The notes under the pieces: generated by a model
What the model saw: only the letters and a program-made list of their open reading frames with translations
The model's database searches: none
Told to the model about the DNA's origin: nothing
From: Mactra quadrangularis
Taxonomy: Eukaryota > Mollusca > Bivalvia > Venerida > Mactridae
Assembly: GCA_025267735.1 (NCBI GenBank)
Contig: CM046297.1
Coordinates: forward strand, 36,234,011-36,298,010
DNA: 64,000 nucleotides
Direction: 5' to 3'
In this document: in pieces, positions 1 to 12,639 of the stretch
How the letters are laid out: every line of letters starts with the position of its first letter
How positions within the stretch are numbered: the stretch's first letter is position 1
Position numbers and translations under genes: made by a program

Positions 1-1407
<1,407 letters not shown>

Positions 1408-2078
1408 AGATCAAGTGTTAAAGTGATCAAATGACTCTTCTTGCGTGAAGTTCTTCTCGATGTGTGGACTTTTACGGAAAATATTTTTCCATATTACCGT
1501 ACAATGTTTTCTTATGTATGAGTTGAAAATTGTGTCAATACCTAATGCAACAAGCATTGAAGTTCTTTACCTGTTTCTGATCAAGTCTCTGACAAAATTT
1601 CTATACTAGTATATTTAGGCTGTTAAAATATCCAAGGTTATGTAGGGCAGAAGTAAGGAGATGAAGGCAAAACAGCTTTTCAGGGTTTATCAAACAAATA
1701 TGGAGTAAAACAGCAGGGCTAAACTCTGAATCAAGGCAATTTTAGTATATTTAACATTTATATTTGGCATATAATATTTGTACTTAAAATTTCTAAATTT
1801 ATATTTGACCTATAAGACTTACGACTTGTATGAGGATAAATGAAATTCAACTTATATGTAGGAAAATATGGTAATGATTAGTTTCTAAAGACATTGTATA
1901 CAAATATGTATATTTTACAAATTCACAGACCATGGTATGGTCAAGCATTGTAGATGTTAAACAGAAAATTATTTCTATGCCTGGTAGGCATTGATTCAAT
2001 TCTAATGTCCTGGTTTTAAATTTTTGTTATTTGTGGTACTAATGAAGGCAGAAAAGCACATTTGTGCTTAATTGCTTA

Positions 2079-2084
2079 AATAAA
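2079..2084 (+). terminator. Candidate poly(A) signal of the ICA1 homologue
   Basis: An AATAAA hexamer lies about 670 bases after the ICA1 stop and is followed within 30 bases by a T/G-rich run (TTGATTGATTGTTTG), the usual layout of an animal cleavage and polyadenylation site. Other AATAAA motifs occur near 2335 and in later AT-rich sequence, so the true 3' end may differ. Confidence 0.4.
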
Positions 2085-2099
2085 TATATTTGATTGATT

Positions 2100-3765
2100 G
2101 TTTGTTTTATAAACTACAAGAAAGATGGCTGAAACTCTGTGTTTATCTCATTAATATTGATATTTTAGATTGTTGGTTGTTGATCTAAATTACTGGATTA
2201 GACATCTCATGGCTTTTTCTTGCTGAGGATGCCATTTTTACTGTTGCCCTGGAGTATGTGTTCTAAACCTCCCAGGTTTCTGGAATTGGTGTTTCCAATT
2301 GACACCTCTATTTTAGAATAATTGAATTTCTAAACATAAATAAAATAAATTTAGGGAAATTATTCGCTGAAGATCAAGATCTTGTTTTTTTTTCAGTTTA
2401 TGAAAATGTCACCTCTAGTAATTTAGATTATGTTCTTCAAAGAGACAGGGATAACTTGCTATTAAACTACTGCTATTATTATGTGCAATATTTAATATTT
2501 TGTTAAGAGTGTTCCATTGTTTCATTGTTTACAATTTAGCATTTAAAATTGTTGGATCATTCCATTATTTTATTGGTATGTTAGCATATTATTTGAACGT
2601 CATTGAATTATTTTTGTTGTGGAGATGTTAGCATTTGATAAAAAAGGATCATTCCATTATTTTTTATAGTGCGATAGCTTATACAATTTGTAGGCCATTC
2701 CATTATTTTCGATGGTTTTCATACCTTTCATTATAACGTCTTATAGACTCGTCACTCCTTGTCTATTCATTTATGTACATGTATAAATATATTTATTGTT
2801 ATGAAATCCAGATCTGACATTTTCTTTTCTTTTTTACTATTATTGTTCATTTTATTTTGTCAGGTTTTGACTTACCTTTACATATTTGTTTATTTCTTTT
2901 GTTAATGATATTATTTTTTTTTTTGGGGGGGGAGGCTTTGTGAAGAGAAAAGTTCTTTTATTTATGTTACTTATTTGTTTTTTGTTACTTTTTGTTCAGC
3001 AATTTCATGACAGCTTTTAGCAAGCAAGTCTACGCAGTGTATTTATATCTAAGGTGCTTTTATGTTGAGTTCTTGAGATAGAGTTTAGTCTTTCTGTCAT
3101 ATTTTTCTTTCATATTTTTTTGGCTAACTGCCATTGATGGTCTTATTAGTGGAAGGGTCTTAAGACAGGGACCATTTTTCTTCTCAAGTTAGGTATTTGA
3201 AAAAGAAACCTATGTGGTTTTCACTGTAATAAATTGAGCGGCAAAATATGTTTCACTTTTTGAATCTCACCTAGTATAAATATAAAGTGAGCGCTATTAG
3301 GACCTTATGTGTTCAGTAATAATATCGGGTTCTACGCGTTTAATTATTTCCACATATTTTTGTTTTTTCTTGTTTATTTATATACATACATTTGTATTTT
3401 ATTATTTACGGTTGCATAATTTGTTTCTTTTAAGATTTGTTAATGATCTTTTAAAAACATTCCAAAAAAGGTTGTGTTTGAATATTGTTTTGAGCTCACA
3501 TGAATACTGTATGCTTTATTCCATGAAGGAAAATATTATATAGTATGTTGAATTCTATTATAGTTGTTTTGTGTATAATTGATTCTATGGGTCCAAAATT
3601 TGTTTCAGACATGTTAAATAGTTTTTGTTGTATGGGACAGGGAGGCCTTTTTCTGAACACCATCCACGACAGTCCTCATTTAAGGCAATCCTTCTTTTCC
3701 TAAACATTATTATTGCTAAGAACTTCTTTTACGTATGTACCTCAAAGGGTCAACCATATTAACTC
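2100..3765. other. Intergenic AT-rich DNA, no gene seen
   Basis: Between the ICA1 3' UTR and the next repeat I see AT-rich sequence with T-runs and a short G-run near 2924-2932. A word close to GGATCATTCCATTATTTT recurs loosely near 2553, 2646 and 2694, suggesting a decayed local tandem repeat. No exon with coding character was found. Confidence 0.5.
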
Positions 3766-3990
3766 AATAGAGTTTCTGTCTACTAATTCAGGGGTCCTTG
3801 GTTCGTTATCATGGGATCCAACCTTCATGGAAATGAGATTTGAAATATTTTCTATGGCCATTCTCCTGCCTACCTTTGTACAAAGTATGGCAGTTGTCAG
3901 CCACTTGGAAGGATGTGTTAGTTCTAAGTTTAAACCTTGTGCTTATAGATCTAGACTTTTTAGTTTAATACTGGCTGCCAGGTTATGACT
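3765..3990 (+). repeat. SINE-like repeat family A, copy 2
   Basis: Resembles copy 1 and the 55.3-kb copy. A degraded box B (TTGGTTCGTTATCATGG) is followed by GAAATATTTTCTATGGCCAT, TCTCCTGCCTACC, GGCAGTTGTCAGCCACTTG and TATAGATCTAGAC. The order of landmarks matches the other copies, which is why I treat it as one family. Confidence 0.6.
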
Positions 3991-4738
3991 GAAAATATGT
4001 TGAAACATGGGTAAACTACTGTACATTATATTATGTGTACATTTCTTTAAATAAATGATAAAAATATATTATATTAGAATCTCATTAAAATTGATATTCA
4101 ACTTCATGTGCTTTATTCATATGTATTCATAAACATTGCAGTTAGCGTTCTGCATTTCAGTTTTTATGTGCGAGCTATAATTGTTAGTTGAACCCTTAAG
4201 CTTACTTTCTCATTGACCGAACACTACCAAAGAACATTCACTTTTCTTAAGCATATTAATATAGAGTCGTGGTCTAAGAAAAATCCAAATGTTTCATATC
4301 TTATTCCATTGAATTTTACTCTTGAAGATATCTTTGTCTGCAAATATGATTTACTTTTTTTACTCCATTATATTAATAATTCTTTTTCTGTCTTCAAATT
4401 CAAACAAGGATGAGTGTATCGTATCTCAATTTTTTTTGTAGATTATGGTAGTTTTCACAATTGCTATAGTAACAAATGATAACTCATTATATTTTTACAC
4501 CAGTCTTGTAGAGAAAGTTGGCTGTTGCTCGTTAGCTAGGTTCAAGCCTCCATACTTTTTTCAACAAAATATATATGTTTATTTCTTCTCTGTTGTCCAT
4601 GTTAGTCAATGTGTTAAATTACTTTGACTTTCTAAGTGATTATTATAAAAATGTGTTGTTAATGTGAAATGTTTAATAAATTGTGTATATTACATTAAAA
4701 TTATTGAAAATGTTTACTTACCTGTTTGTTGCTTTCTT

Positions 4739-4890
4739 GCTGGCTCACAAGTCTACTCAGGGGTTGTAGATTCCATTCATAGAAAGTGCATTCTTTTGTG
4801 GAGCTTGATCATGAAATAAATTCTATGGTCTTTCTCCCTCCTACCACTCCTCCTAAATTAAGTCAGCTCCTAGTAACTAATTAACAGTAA
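4739..4890 (+). repeat. SINE-like repeat family A, copy 3 (diverged)
   Basis: Contains CTACTCAGGGGTTGTAGATT (decayed tRNA-like 3' half), then AAATTCTATGGTCTTTCTCC, TCCTACCACTCCTCC and AAGTCAGCTCCTAG, in the same order as the other family A copies. More diverged and shorter. Confidence 0.45.
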
Positions 4891-5275
4891 AAATCAAGAG
4901 ATTTAGCAGATTGTCTGACTTTCATGATATGACCCTTACAGTGTGTTGTCATGGTGTTAAACACAAACAAAAAATATTCAGTGAAGTCTCTTGGCACCCT
5001 GGTTCAATGGTCAAGGTCCCTATCCTCAAATCATTGTGACCTTTCTCTGACTCGGGGTTGTAGGTTTGTGACCAGCTATGTGCCAAGTTTCAATGAGATA
5101 AATATAACGTAGTTAAATAAATATGGTAGTCGTGAACTTGTGCTTCCCATGAATTATGATTGTGTGGATTTTTCACGCCCAAATCGCCCACAATAACTGT
5201 GAAGATACGAGTGAACATCTGTGACAGTAATGACCCAGCCTCTGAGGCAATGTTATAAAATAGAAAACAAATATT

Positions 5276-5466
5276 CTTCGAATCCGGAGATCGCAGGTTC
5301 GAAACCCAGTTGCGGCAGGTCATACCCTATACATGAGTTGTCGGTGATAAGTAAGTTAGTACTGGTGATAGAAAAGTGTCCAGGAAACCTATAGTAGGAA
5401 GAGCTGGCCGTCGTATATATGACCTATATATGTGTTGAATATGATGTTAAAAAAAAAGAAAAAAAA
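5276..5466 (+). repeat. tRNA-derived SINE family B, 5'-truncated copy
   Basis: From CTTCGAATCCGGAGATCG onward it matches the fuller copy at 28984-29217: box B GGTTCGAAACC, then GGCAGGTCATACCCTATAC, TTAGTACTGGTGATAGAAAA, GTGTCCAGGAAACCTATAG and the tail GTGTTGAATATGATGTTAAA, ending in an A-rich stretch. The tRNA-like 5' half with box A is missing, and about 18 bases after GAGTTGTCGG are lost. The tail ends just beyond the 3' end of the CWC25-like gene. Confidence 0.85.
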
Positions 5467-5494
5467 GAAGGAAACAAATATTACAGAAATTCAA

Positions 5495-5500
5495 TTTATT
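5495..5500 (-). terminator. Candidate poly(A) signal of the CWC25-like gene
   Basis: AATAAA on the minus strand, about 150 bases past the stop codon. A second AATAAA at 5631-5636 lies only about 10 bases past the stop and is less likely to give a normal 3' UTR. Confidence 0.35.
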
Positions 5501-5645
5501 CATGGTTATTTTCTAAAAAATGAAATTCACAATGCCATTTAATCAATCATTACACAGCATGGATGACAATTCCCATTGTCCATAAAGAAAACTGTTATGG
5601 GGGTAGAGACTTAGTCTGTCATTTCATCTTTTTATTAACTATTGT

Positions 5646-8600
5646 TCATCTTTTACTAAACCCTCGATCCATGTCGGCATTAGTTCTCAATATATTATGT
5701 TTATTTCTTTTTATTCTGTCTTCCACGGAACTGCTGTCAGCATGCTTTGACATTAATGGGCTGAAAATTAAAATACACAACACTAAGTCTAGCAAACAAT
5801 TAACTCATTGACAATTTTATCTTTAATTAATACAATCGAATTATACAGGGTTTGAAATTAAAGATTTGATTGCCCCCGACAACCTTTTTGGGGGGTTCTG
5901 GCAACTTATAACTGTAAGTAAACATTTGATTTATTGTCTAAATGGGAAACCTACTTTAAAAAATAATATTGAGCCCTGTAATACAGTGTATATTAATAAT
6001 TTATTTACAAAGGCAAAACAGACAGAGCCCAATTCTCGGTGAGCCTCTTATACCATCAGCTTAGTAATTCATTCCATATTTGGAAATTTCAGCTAATGTG
6101 CATGACACAGTGGACGTTGATGATTGAAATCAGCAGACAAATTGATAACAAGGCTGGCAGGTCAACTTTACAAGATCATTCAGGTAGGTTGGATTTCAAA
6201 GAACATATTATCCATATAAAGTAAAGTGTAACTTGACTGGACTTTAAATCAAACAAAATTAAATGTCATAGGTTTGATTGAAGGTATCTATTTTCATTAC
6301 TTCAGAAAAAGTTTAAGACTTGACTCTTTAACTTCAATCAAATTCAAGAAAACAGGAAATGTGGAGTTTTCTTTCATACTTTACAGTGAAATGTGGTTAT
6401 ATAAGATGAAAATATACAATGAAAATGAAAAATCTGGAATTTAAGTGTTGAGAGGTTTCAAATAAATAAAAATGTTGTACCTAAAAACTTAATTGAGAAG
6501 AGTCACACAAACACTGATGCACAACTAAGTAAAATATCCTAATTATTTTCCCTTGTCAAACATTAGCACACTTAAAATGACAAAAAATTATGACCCACTT
6601 ATCACCCCAGCCTTTCGGTCCCTAAACTTTCAACTTAAAAATACATAAAAACAAGTGAATACTTACTTGACAAAATCAGAACTACCGCTAGCTTTAAATG
6701 TTCTTTCATATTCTTCAATCTCTTTCTGTTCTTCTTTAGCATAACGTTTAACATTAGTTTGTCTTTGATCTTCACGCCATTTAGCGTTGTCCATCATTTC
6801 TTCTAGACGACGCTGTTTCTCCTCCTCTGTTAGCTTCCTGGAACATAAATATACATTTTACAGTCTCTGAATAACACATATGTATAGTCCAACAGAATTA
6901 ACCTGAGCTTGACCTTTATGCAAGAATATATTTAACTCAATATTATCAGTCTATTTTTGTCTTCGTGCTTTTTCGGCAGCTTTCGATAAAATACACATAC
7001 TGAACAATTAATGTTTTTTGATAAGAATAAATACTTTGAAACTGAAACATAATATTTCTGACTTACTTGTTTCCAAAAAGCTAATGTGTCCAAAATTAAA
7101 AGTACAATAACATGCCATTTTTAATCAATTGATTTATAATCACATCGGTTGTTATAAACACGTGTATATAACCGTATACACATACGGAAACTCACGATTT
7201 AATGTAAGTGAAGTGTGTAATTATTATAATTAGGTAGTTCAAGCTCAGGTTAATTCTGTTGGACTATACAAGGGTTTGACGAAAACCATTCCAGCAGCCA
7301 GTTGGTATATTCACAAAAATATATGATTTAGTAGGTCAATTTCAAAAAGTTTTTTTTAGAAAGCCTGGACATTAAAAAACAATATAATGATATTCAAGAA
7401 TTTAAATGCTTTAGTAATTTATAAAATTGACAGCAAAACTGTTCTGAATTTAATGAATGATGACATGAAATAATCTTTTTTATGAAACACAGTCTCTGAG
7501 AAACTAGACCACAATAGTCACATTCAATACATCAATAAATTCAGTTGCTATGGTAATCAAATCTCATCTTAAGTAAATTTCAAAATCATCACAGTGAAGA
7601 CCATTGTAATCAGATGCTCCACTGGTAGTCTTTAAACCGATTTATTTATCATTGAAATCAGCTGAACTGCTGATGATACATAGCCATTAAATTAAACATG
7701 TTTTCACTAAAGATAGTATCATACCTCTTAGGTTGTCTTGGTGGAGTTTTACTTCTTGATTTTCTTTTTGTTGTTGACCTTTTAGGTGGAGTAGATGACC
7801 TTGAACTTGACCTTTGTTGTCTCTTGGATGGCCTTGACCTTGGACTGGGTACATTATCTGGATTCTATAATAGACATTCAAATACCATACATAATGATAT
7901 AATTAAAACTACATTATTTAATTACAATTTAATTAATCGAACAATGCAAATCTTTTAGTAGTGTGTCCTTCATTATTCACAGAATTAAATGTTGAACTCA
8001 AATTTCAAACATTATCTTTTGGCAAGTAGGCAGGCATGCAAGTAAACTTTAAAGCCCTGAAAGCAGGCATGAATGTAAATTACATAGTAATTAGTATCAA
8101 AAATTAGATGGTCAATATAATGATTGTTAAAAAGCAGGGTGCAGCATTCATTTTGAGCAAAAAATCATAACATTAAAACTTGAACATAGTTAATGTTCTC
8201 AGTCCCTCTTTTCAGTCTCCCTACTCTGTTCCATAATTATAGTACAATCACAAATGCCACATTTCATTAATAAAGTAATACAAAAAGTCACAAATATGTT
8301 ACAAATAATTAAAGTTTACTTACTAAAATGACAAGACCATAATTCTTAGGTTTAGACTTTGGTTCAGGTCTATCGTCTTCTGACGAGTCAGAACTAGAGC
8401 TTGAACTTTTATTCTTGGAGATTTTTGTCTTCTGTTTTGATCCCTGACTTTTAGAGTTATTCTTATTACGTTCATCATCACTGGACTCAGAGGTTGACCT
8501 ACCACGACGGGATTTACCAACCTCTGACCCTGAATATTTATTTTTAGAAATATTTTTTACAACCTTTTTCGTGTCCTCTTCACTATCACTTTCAGAAGAA

Positions 8601-11396
8601 GACTCATGTCTTTTAGTTTTAACATTTTTCTTAGCATATTTATCTCCCTTTGAACTGTAGTTCTTAGAGTGACTTCCCCTTGATTCATTGTCTCTAGAGA
8701 AGCCTCTCTTTGAATGAGACTTTTCAGAGTATTCTCCCTTTGAATAAGAGTCTTTAGAGTTACTTCCCTTAGCATTTCTTTCTTTAGAGTGACCGCCCCT
8801 GTTTCCATTTCTTTCACAACTGCTATCAGAATCACTGCTAGAACTCTGTCTAGATTTTTTCACACTTCTATTTTTCTGTCCCTTTTTATGGTCACTTTCA
8901 CTATCTGAGTCAGTTTGGTCACGTCTTGAAACCCCTTTTCTATCATCCCTTTTTTGATATCTGTCCCCATCCCTTTGATAAGAATACTTGTCAGACTGAG
9001 ATCTATCATAATTTCTTTCAGGTTCATAGTTGCCCCTTGACCTATCCCCATATCTGCCCCCATCCCTTTGATATGAATACTTGTCAGACTGAGATCTATT
9101 ATAACTTCTGTCAGTTTCATAGTGGCCCCTTGACCTGTCCCCATATCTGTCCCTATCTGTATCATAGTTACTCTTTGACCTGTCTCTATAATTGCCCCTG
9201 TTATCGTCATAATGACCCTTTGATGTGTCCCTACTTCTATCATTACCATATTGTCTATCCCTTTGACCCCTACTATCCCTATCCCTATTGAATTCCCTCC
9301 CTTTTTCTCTACCCTGAGTTCTCTCTCTTTCAGGTAAACCACTGCTCTCCCTTTGATTATATCTGCTATGAGTTACTTCCCTTTCATCTGGACTTCTTTC
9401 TCTGTACTTTTGTCTTTGTCTTCCACTTTCTTCCCTTTCAGCGCTTTGATTTCTAGATTTCTTTTTTTCAACATGTTTATCTCCCTTGCCAGTTTTATGT
9501 TTTTCACTGAGAATATTTAAATATTTTGACATTAAATCATCATCGCTGTCACTGTCAGAGTCATCTCCCTTGTATTTCTTTTTCTTCTTTTTCTTGTCTT
9601 TTTTCCCTTTGGCTTCTTTTTGTCTTTCAATCTAAAAATAGCAAATTAATTCACATTTAACATCAAAGTGATTTCGTCAAGATTGATTTCTATATATTTG
9701 TGTTTTACAAGATGAAATATACATCAGACCAGTAATGAACTCTGGAACAGATTTTGTCAAGTTTTAACACAACATTTGACTCCTTATAAAAATAATTAGT
9801 GCTCATAATTTTACCAATACAATAATAATGATAAAACAAGTACACAGACATTGTAAACCACTGCAAGGTCCAGTTTTCATTAACAGAGAGACCAAGTCAT
9901 CTCTTTGAAAACCCATTCGACAGAGTAAATGCAAATTTTCTTCATTATGATTGTAGAACAAAATTTTAGCCAATAATGTATTTAAATGTTTCAGTTAAAC
10001 ACAACTTACAGCTTTCTGAAGTCTCTTCATTTTTACAGGATTTTCTAACAAACGTCTTTTAGCATCTTCTTCTTTCTGTCTGTAATCAAAACAACATAAA
10101 TACATAATATTTAAGGCAGATGCAACTGAAAAGGACCTTGGTCCTTATTTAAAAGCACTAGATCAAAGATTGGATATATGTTTAGTAGTGAGGACTTTGA
10201 TATGCGTTTGAACACTATATTTAAATAACACAATTCAAATACATCTACAATTTGAATTAAACTAACAGAAATATTTAAGATAATTGTGAGAATATTAATG
10301 TCTCCATGTAGGCAACCCACAAAAATAAATTTACTGTTTTTATAGCCAACAAATTGGGACCTTTATTGTACTTGATTCAGATTTCATAATATACTGCTGT
10401 GGAATTTCCCAGTGCTTGGGCTGGTAGCATCTGGCTTCATTGTCTTACTCCTGTCCTGCATACAGTACTGTTTGTTGGGTCTATGATGCCAATTGTGCCC
10501 AGGTTGGTTATCTCAAACTTATTTGAAACTGTTAACTTACTTGATAGCAAACAATGGATCTTCTCTCATCTTAGCAGCAGCATCCATCTGTATGTTATGT
10601 TGTATTCTTTCACTGAACAAAGCTCCATAGGTGTCTAAAATACAAACAACATATCATTAAAGCTTGGACATAACTACTCATTGCCTATGAGTACTAGTTT
10701 TCACAGTAAATGTTGAACTAAATGAGCCCCATGAAGTTTTATATTTCAACTGAAATCAAAATCTAAAATTAAATTAAACCCTCCATTTTTTTACCCTTTT
10801 GCGTATAACAAGGGTCATACAGTACCTATATATTCCTTTAAAAACTAATGTCAACCCATTTCTAATAATGTTATTTTGTTATAATATGAATTGTGACTAC
10901 ACCAAACAACCGTCCACTCATCTGTTTGTTTCAGTACAATAATTAACAAGCAACTGTAATATTTCAAATCATCGTTACAATACAATTATTACCTTCTTTC
11001 TTCTCTTCTCCACCATCGCCACCAACTTTATCAATACGTTTACCCAACAAGAAATCTTCATGATCTGGTTTACTTTCTTTATACATCCACTGTAATGGAG
11101 CATCTTCATTTCTGTAATAGACAATGGTTGAAACCATTAGTGTCAAACTAAATGATAATCTCAAGCAATTTTTGTTCTTAAACATTTAGACTCCTAGAGT
11201 TTATGTTTATCTCATCATCTGGTCTAAGTGTTTGTTCTAAAGACTCAAGAAGTTTCTGTAAATTTAAGAACTTATAATTTTGGAAGTAAAACATACATTT
11301 CTAATGGAGACTAAGAAAGATATATTGTATGTAAATCTGAACATACCCTTTTTCTTTCAACATAGCTTTAAGCTTCTTCTTTTCATCATTATCCAT
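5646..11396 (-). CDS. CWC25: CWC25-like pre-mRNA-splicing factor (CCDC49 family), eight coding exons
   Basis: Coding exons on the minus strand: 11396-11347, 11111-10993, 10634-10541, 10079-10010, 9631-8324, 7864-7725, 6837-6667 and 5760-5646. They join in frame (2067 nt, 688 residues) with GT-AG junctions. Family signatures in order: QWMYKE and LLGKRIDK; KMREDPLFAIK; LLENPVKMKRLQK; a Lys run with an acidic/Ser stretch; a roughly 400-residue Arg/Asp/Ser-rich domain; then RKLTEEEK, EEMMDNAKWRE and the tail SSSVEDRIKRN...GFSKR. CWC25 proteins are nuclear step-one factors that join the activated spliceosome before branching. The protein is much longer than the roughly 425-residue human form because of the low-complexity exon. 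Odd point: the N-terminal CIR-type segment expected before QWMY is absent. The chosen start (MDNDEKKKLK) follows an acceptor at 11416, so an upstream coding exon is possible. Confidence 0.85.
6881..7270. mobile_element. Short TIR element (MITE) in a CWC25 intron
   Basis: Left end TGTATAGTCCAACAGAATTA continues to CCTGAGCTTGA; the right end is its exact inverse, giving perfect terminal inverted repeats of about 32 bases around a 390-bp AT-rich body with no coding capacity. The perfect TIRs argue for recent activity. A TA-based target duplication is possible because the ends contain TATA, but it cannot be proved without an empty site. Confidence 0.85.
8324..9631 (-). other. Giant low-complexity exon of the CWC25-like gene (RS/RD/KS-rich domain)
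   Basis: A single 1308-nt exon (436 codons) starts with a basic KKDKKKKKKK stretch and a Ser/Asp run, then carries Arg-Asp and Arg-Ser dipeptides, YGDRSRG repeats and later KGSYS/KGDS-like and SSSDSD stretches. About 30 residues (90 nt) are tandemly duplicated around 8961-9144, each with RSQSDKYSYQRDG. Such domains are typical of splicing and speckle proteins and suggest phospho-regulated interactions; that role is inferred. The open frame through the whole exon shows it is maintained as protein. Confidence 0.85.
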
Positions 11397-11878
11397 TATT
11401 GCCAAGATTGATAATCTGCAAGTAAAGTGTAAATTAAGTCTTAAGATGTTAATTGGCAATTGATCTATTTCTGGATGCTGTCAACCAGTGAGACGAGGTT
11501 TATTGACAGGTTTTTTTAAATATTTATATTGTATAATGTCAAACCGAAATGATTTAGGGCAAAATTATCAACTTGTTCAAAGTTATTTTTGTGGTAATTT
11601 TCACTCTTGCTAATCATTGGCTAGTGGGCCGAGGTTCAATAAAAATGCATGGTAATCACTACAATTTAAGACATTATTTGTTGAAATGGTTTAATGCTGA
11701 CATAAAAACACACTATGTCCAACTTAATGTTTTTAGATCGATAAAGAAATAACAATGATATTTTGAAAGCGAAAGTAAGTGATCGCAAAATCATATTACT
11801 TTGGCGTTTTGGAACGTACATGTAGATAGAAGCGAAATACAAATGTCACAGGCACGTAAACGTTGGGAATTTACATAC

Positions 11879-11990
11879 CAATGTGTTATACAATAGGCAA
11901 AACTCTCAGTAAATTGAACAAAATCAACCCTTCGAAACGATTTCCTCAGTTCTAAACAAAAGCTGTTGTGAAAAACGTCATCACTTTTGC
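11879..11990 (-). promoter_or_regulatory. Probable non-coding first exon and promoter zone of the CWC25-like gene
   Basis: On the minus strand a strong donor (CATTG|GTATGTAAAT, boundary 11879/11878) lies upstream of the acceptor at 11416 (TTACTTGCAG). This implies a leader exon ending at 11879, with its start somewhere near 11990. No TATA box is evident. The exact start is not determinable from sequence. Confidence 0.4.
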
Positions 11991-12291
11991 GGGTGAGTAT
12001 AAAATTTAAGAAATCCGTACCAGCACGTTTTACGGGCGTACTAATTACTGTAACCTACGACATGGACGCCAAAAAGAGACGCAGAGACGGTCCAAAAGAC
12101 GCACGAAGACTCTTTAAAGTTTCCATTCATAGTTTAAAATAAGTTTCAAATAAGTTTAGTTTTCATGATATAATTAATGAATATACACGACAACTTAAGG
12201 GCAAAATGAAAGCTGCGTAAATGACCATCACGCATTTATACATGTACAATATAGACTATCTTTCTATCTAGCATTCATTATCCTAATGCCT

Positions 12292-12632
12292 CAGTCCCAT
12301 AAAATCGTGGCTTGTTGCGGACCCGTACGTGCAGACAGCCGTAGGCCGCGGGAAACCTTGCGTAATAAGGTGACGGTTTGCACATGGCACAAAACAACAC
12401 ACCCGTACGGAGCCGTAGCTGGAAGATATGCAAGTTTAATCCATACTCTGCCACGATTGTGTTCACGATTTGACTTTGAAACTGATACATGTATCCATGG
12501 CGCATCTCTAGGACCCTGGTAAAAACGTACTAGTCAGTACGGGTACGCATGGGTTCGTACGAGTCCTTGCGGAGCTTGATCGCACAGCGCCCGTACGGTG
12601 CCCTCACGGCTATTTTTATGTTTATGGGACTG
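12292..12632. mobile_element. CGTACG-rich TIR element, non-autonomous
   Basis: A 341-bp segment bounded by CAGTCCCATAAA and its inverse TTTATGGGACTG. It stands out from the AT-rich surroundings by higher GC and repeated GTACG words (CCCGTACGTGC, CCCGTACGGAG, GTACGGGTACGC, TTCGTACGAG, CCCGTACGGTG) in both orientations. Two overlapping open frames on opposite strands are by-products of this symmetry. No transposase. Superfamily not assigned; no clear target duplication. Confidence 0.65.
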
Positions 12633-12639
12633 TAGCATA

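Noticed and set aside
5646..5760. Apparent frameshift in the last CWC25 exon
   Set aside because: A first reading dropped two bases near 5695. On rereading, the exon is open to a TGA at 5648-5646 and gives the complete conserved tail.
6065..6180. Possible plus-strand exon (TTTCAG ... CATTCAG|GTAGGT)
   Set aside because: Good splice-like borders but it lies in an intron of the minus-strand CWC25-like gene, and its only open frame has no recognisable content.
8860..9342. Long open frames in other frames and on the opposite strand of the RD/RS exon
   Set aside because: They are shadows created by the low-complexity repeat composition of the true coding frame.
12061..12141. 27-codon frame MDAKKRRRDGPK... 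upstream of CWC25
   Set aside because: Too short, no homologue recognised, and the basic composition comes from a short GACGC/AAAAG-type repetition.
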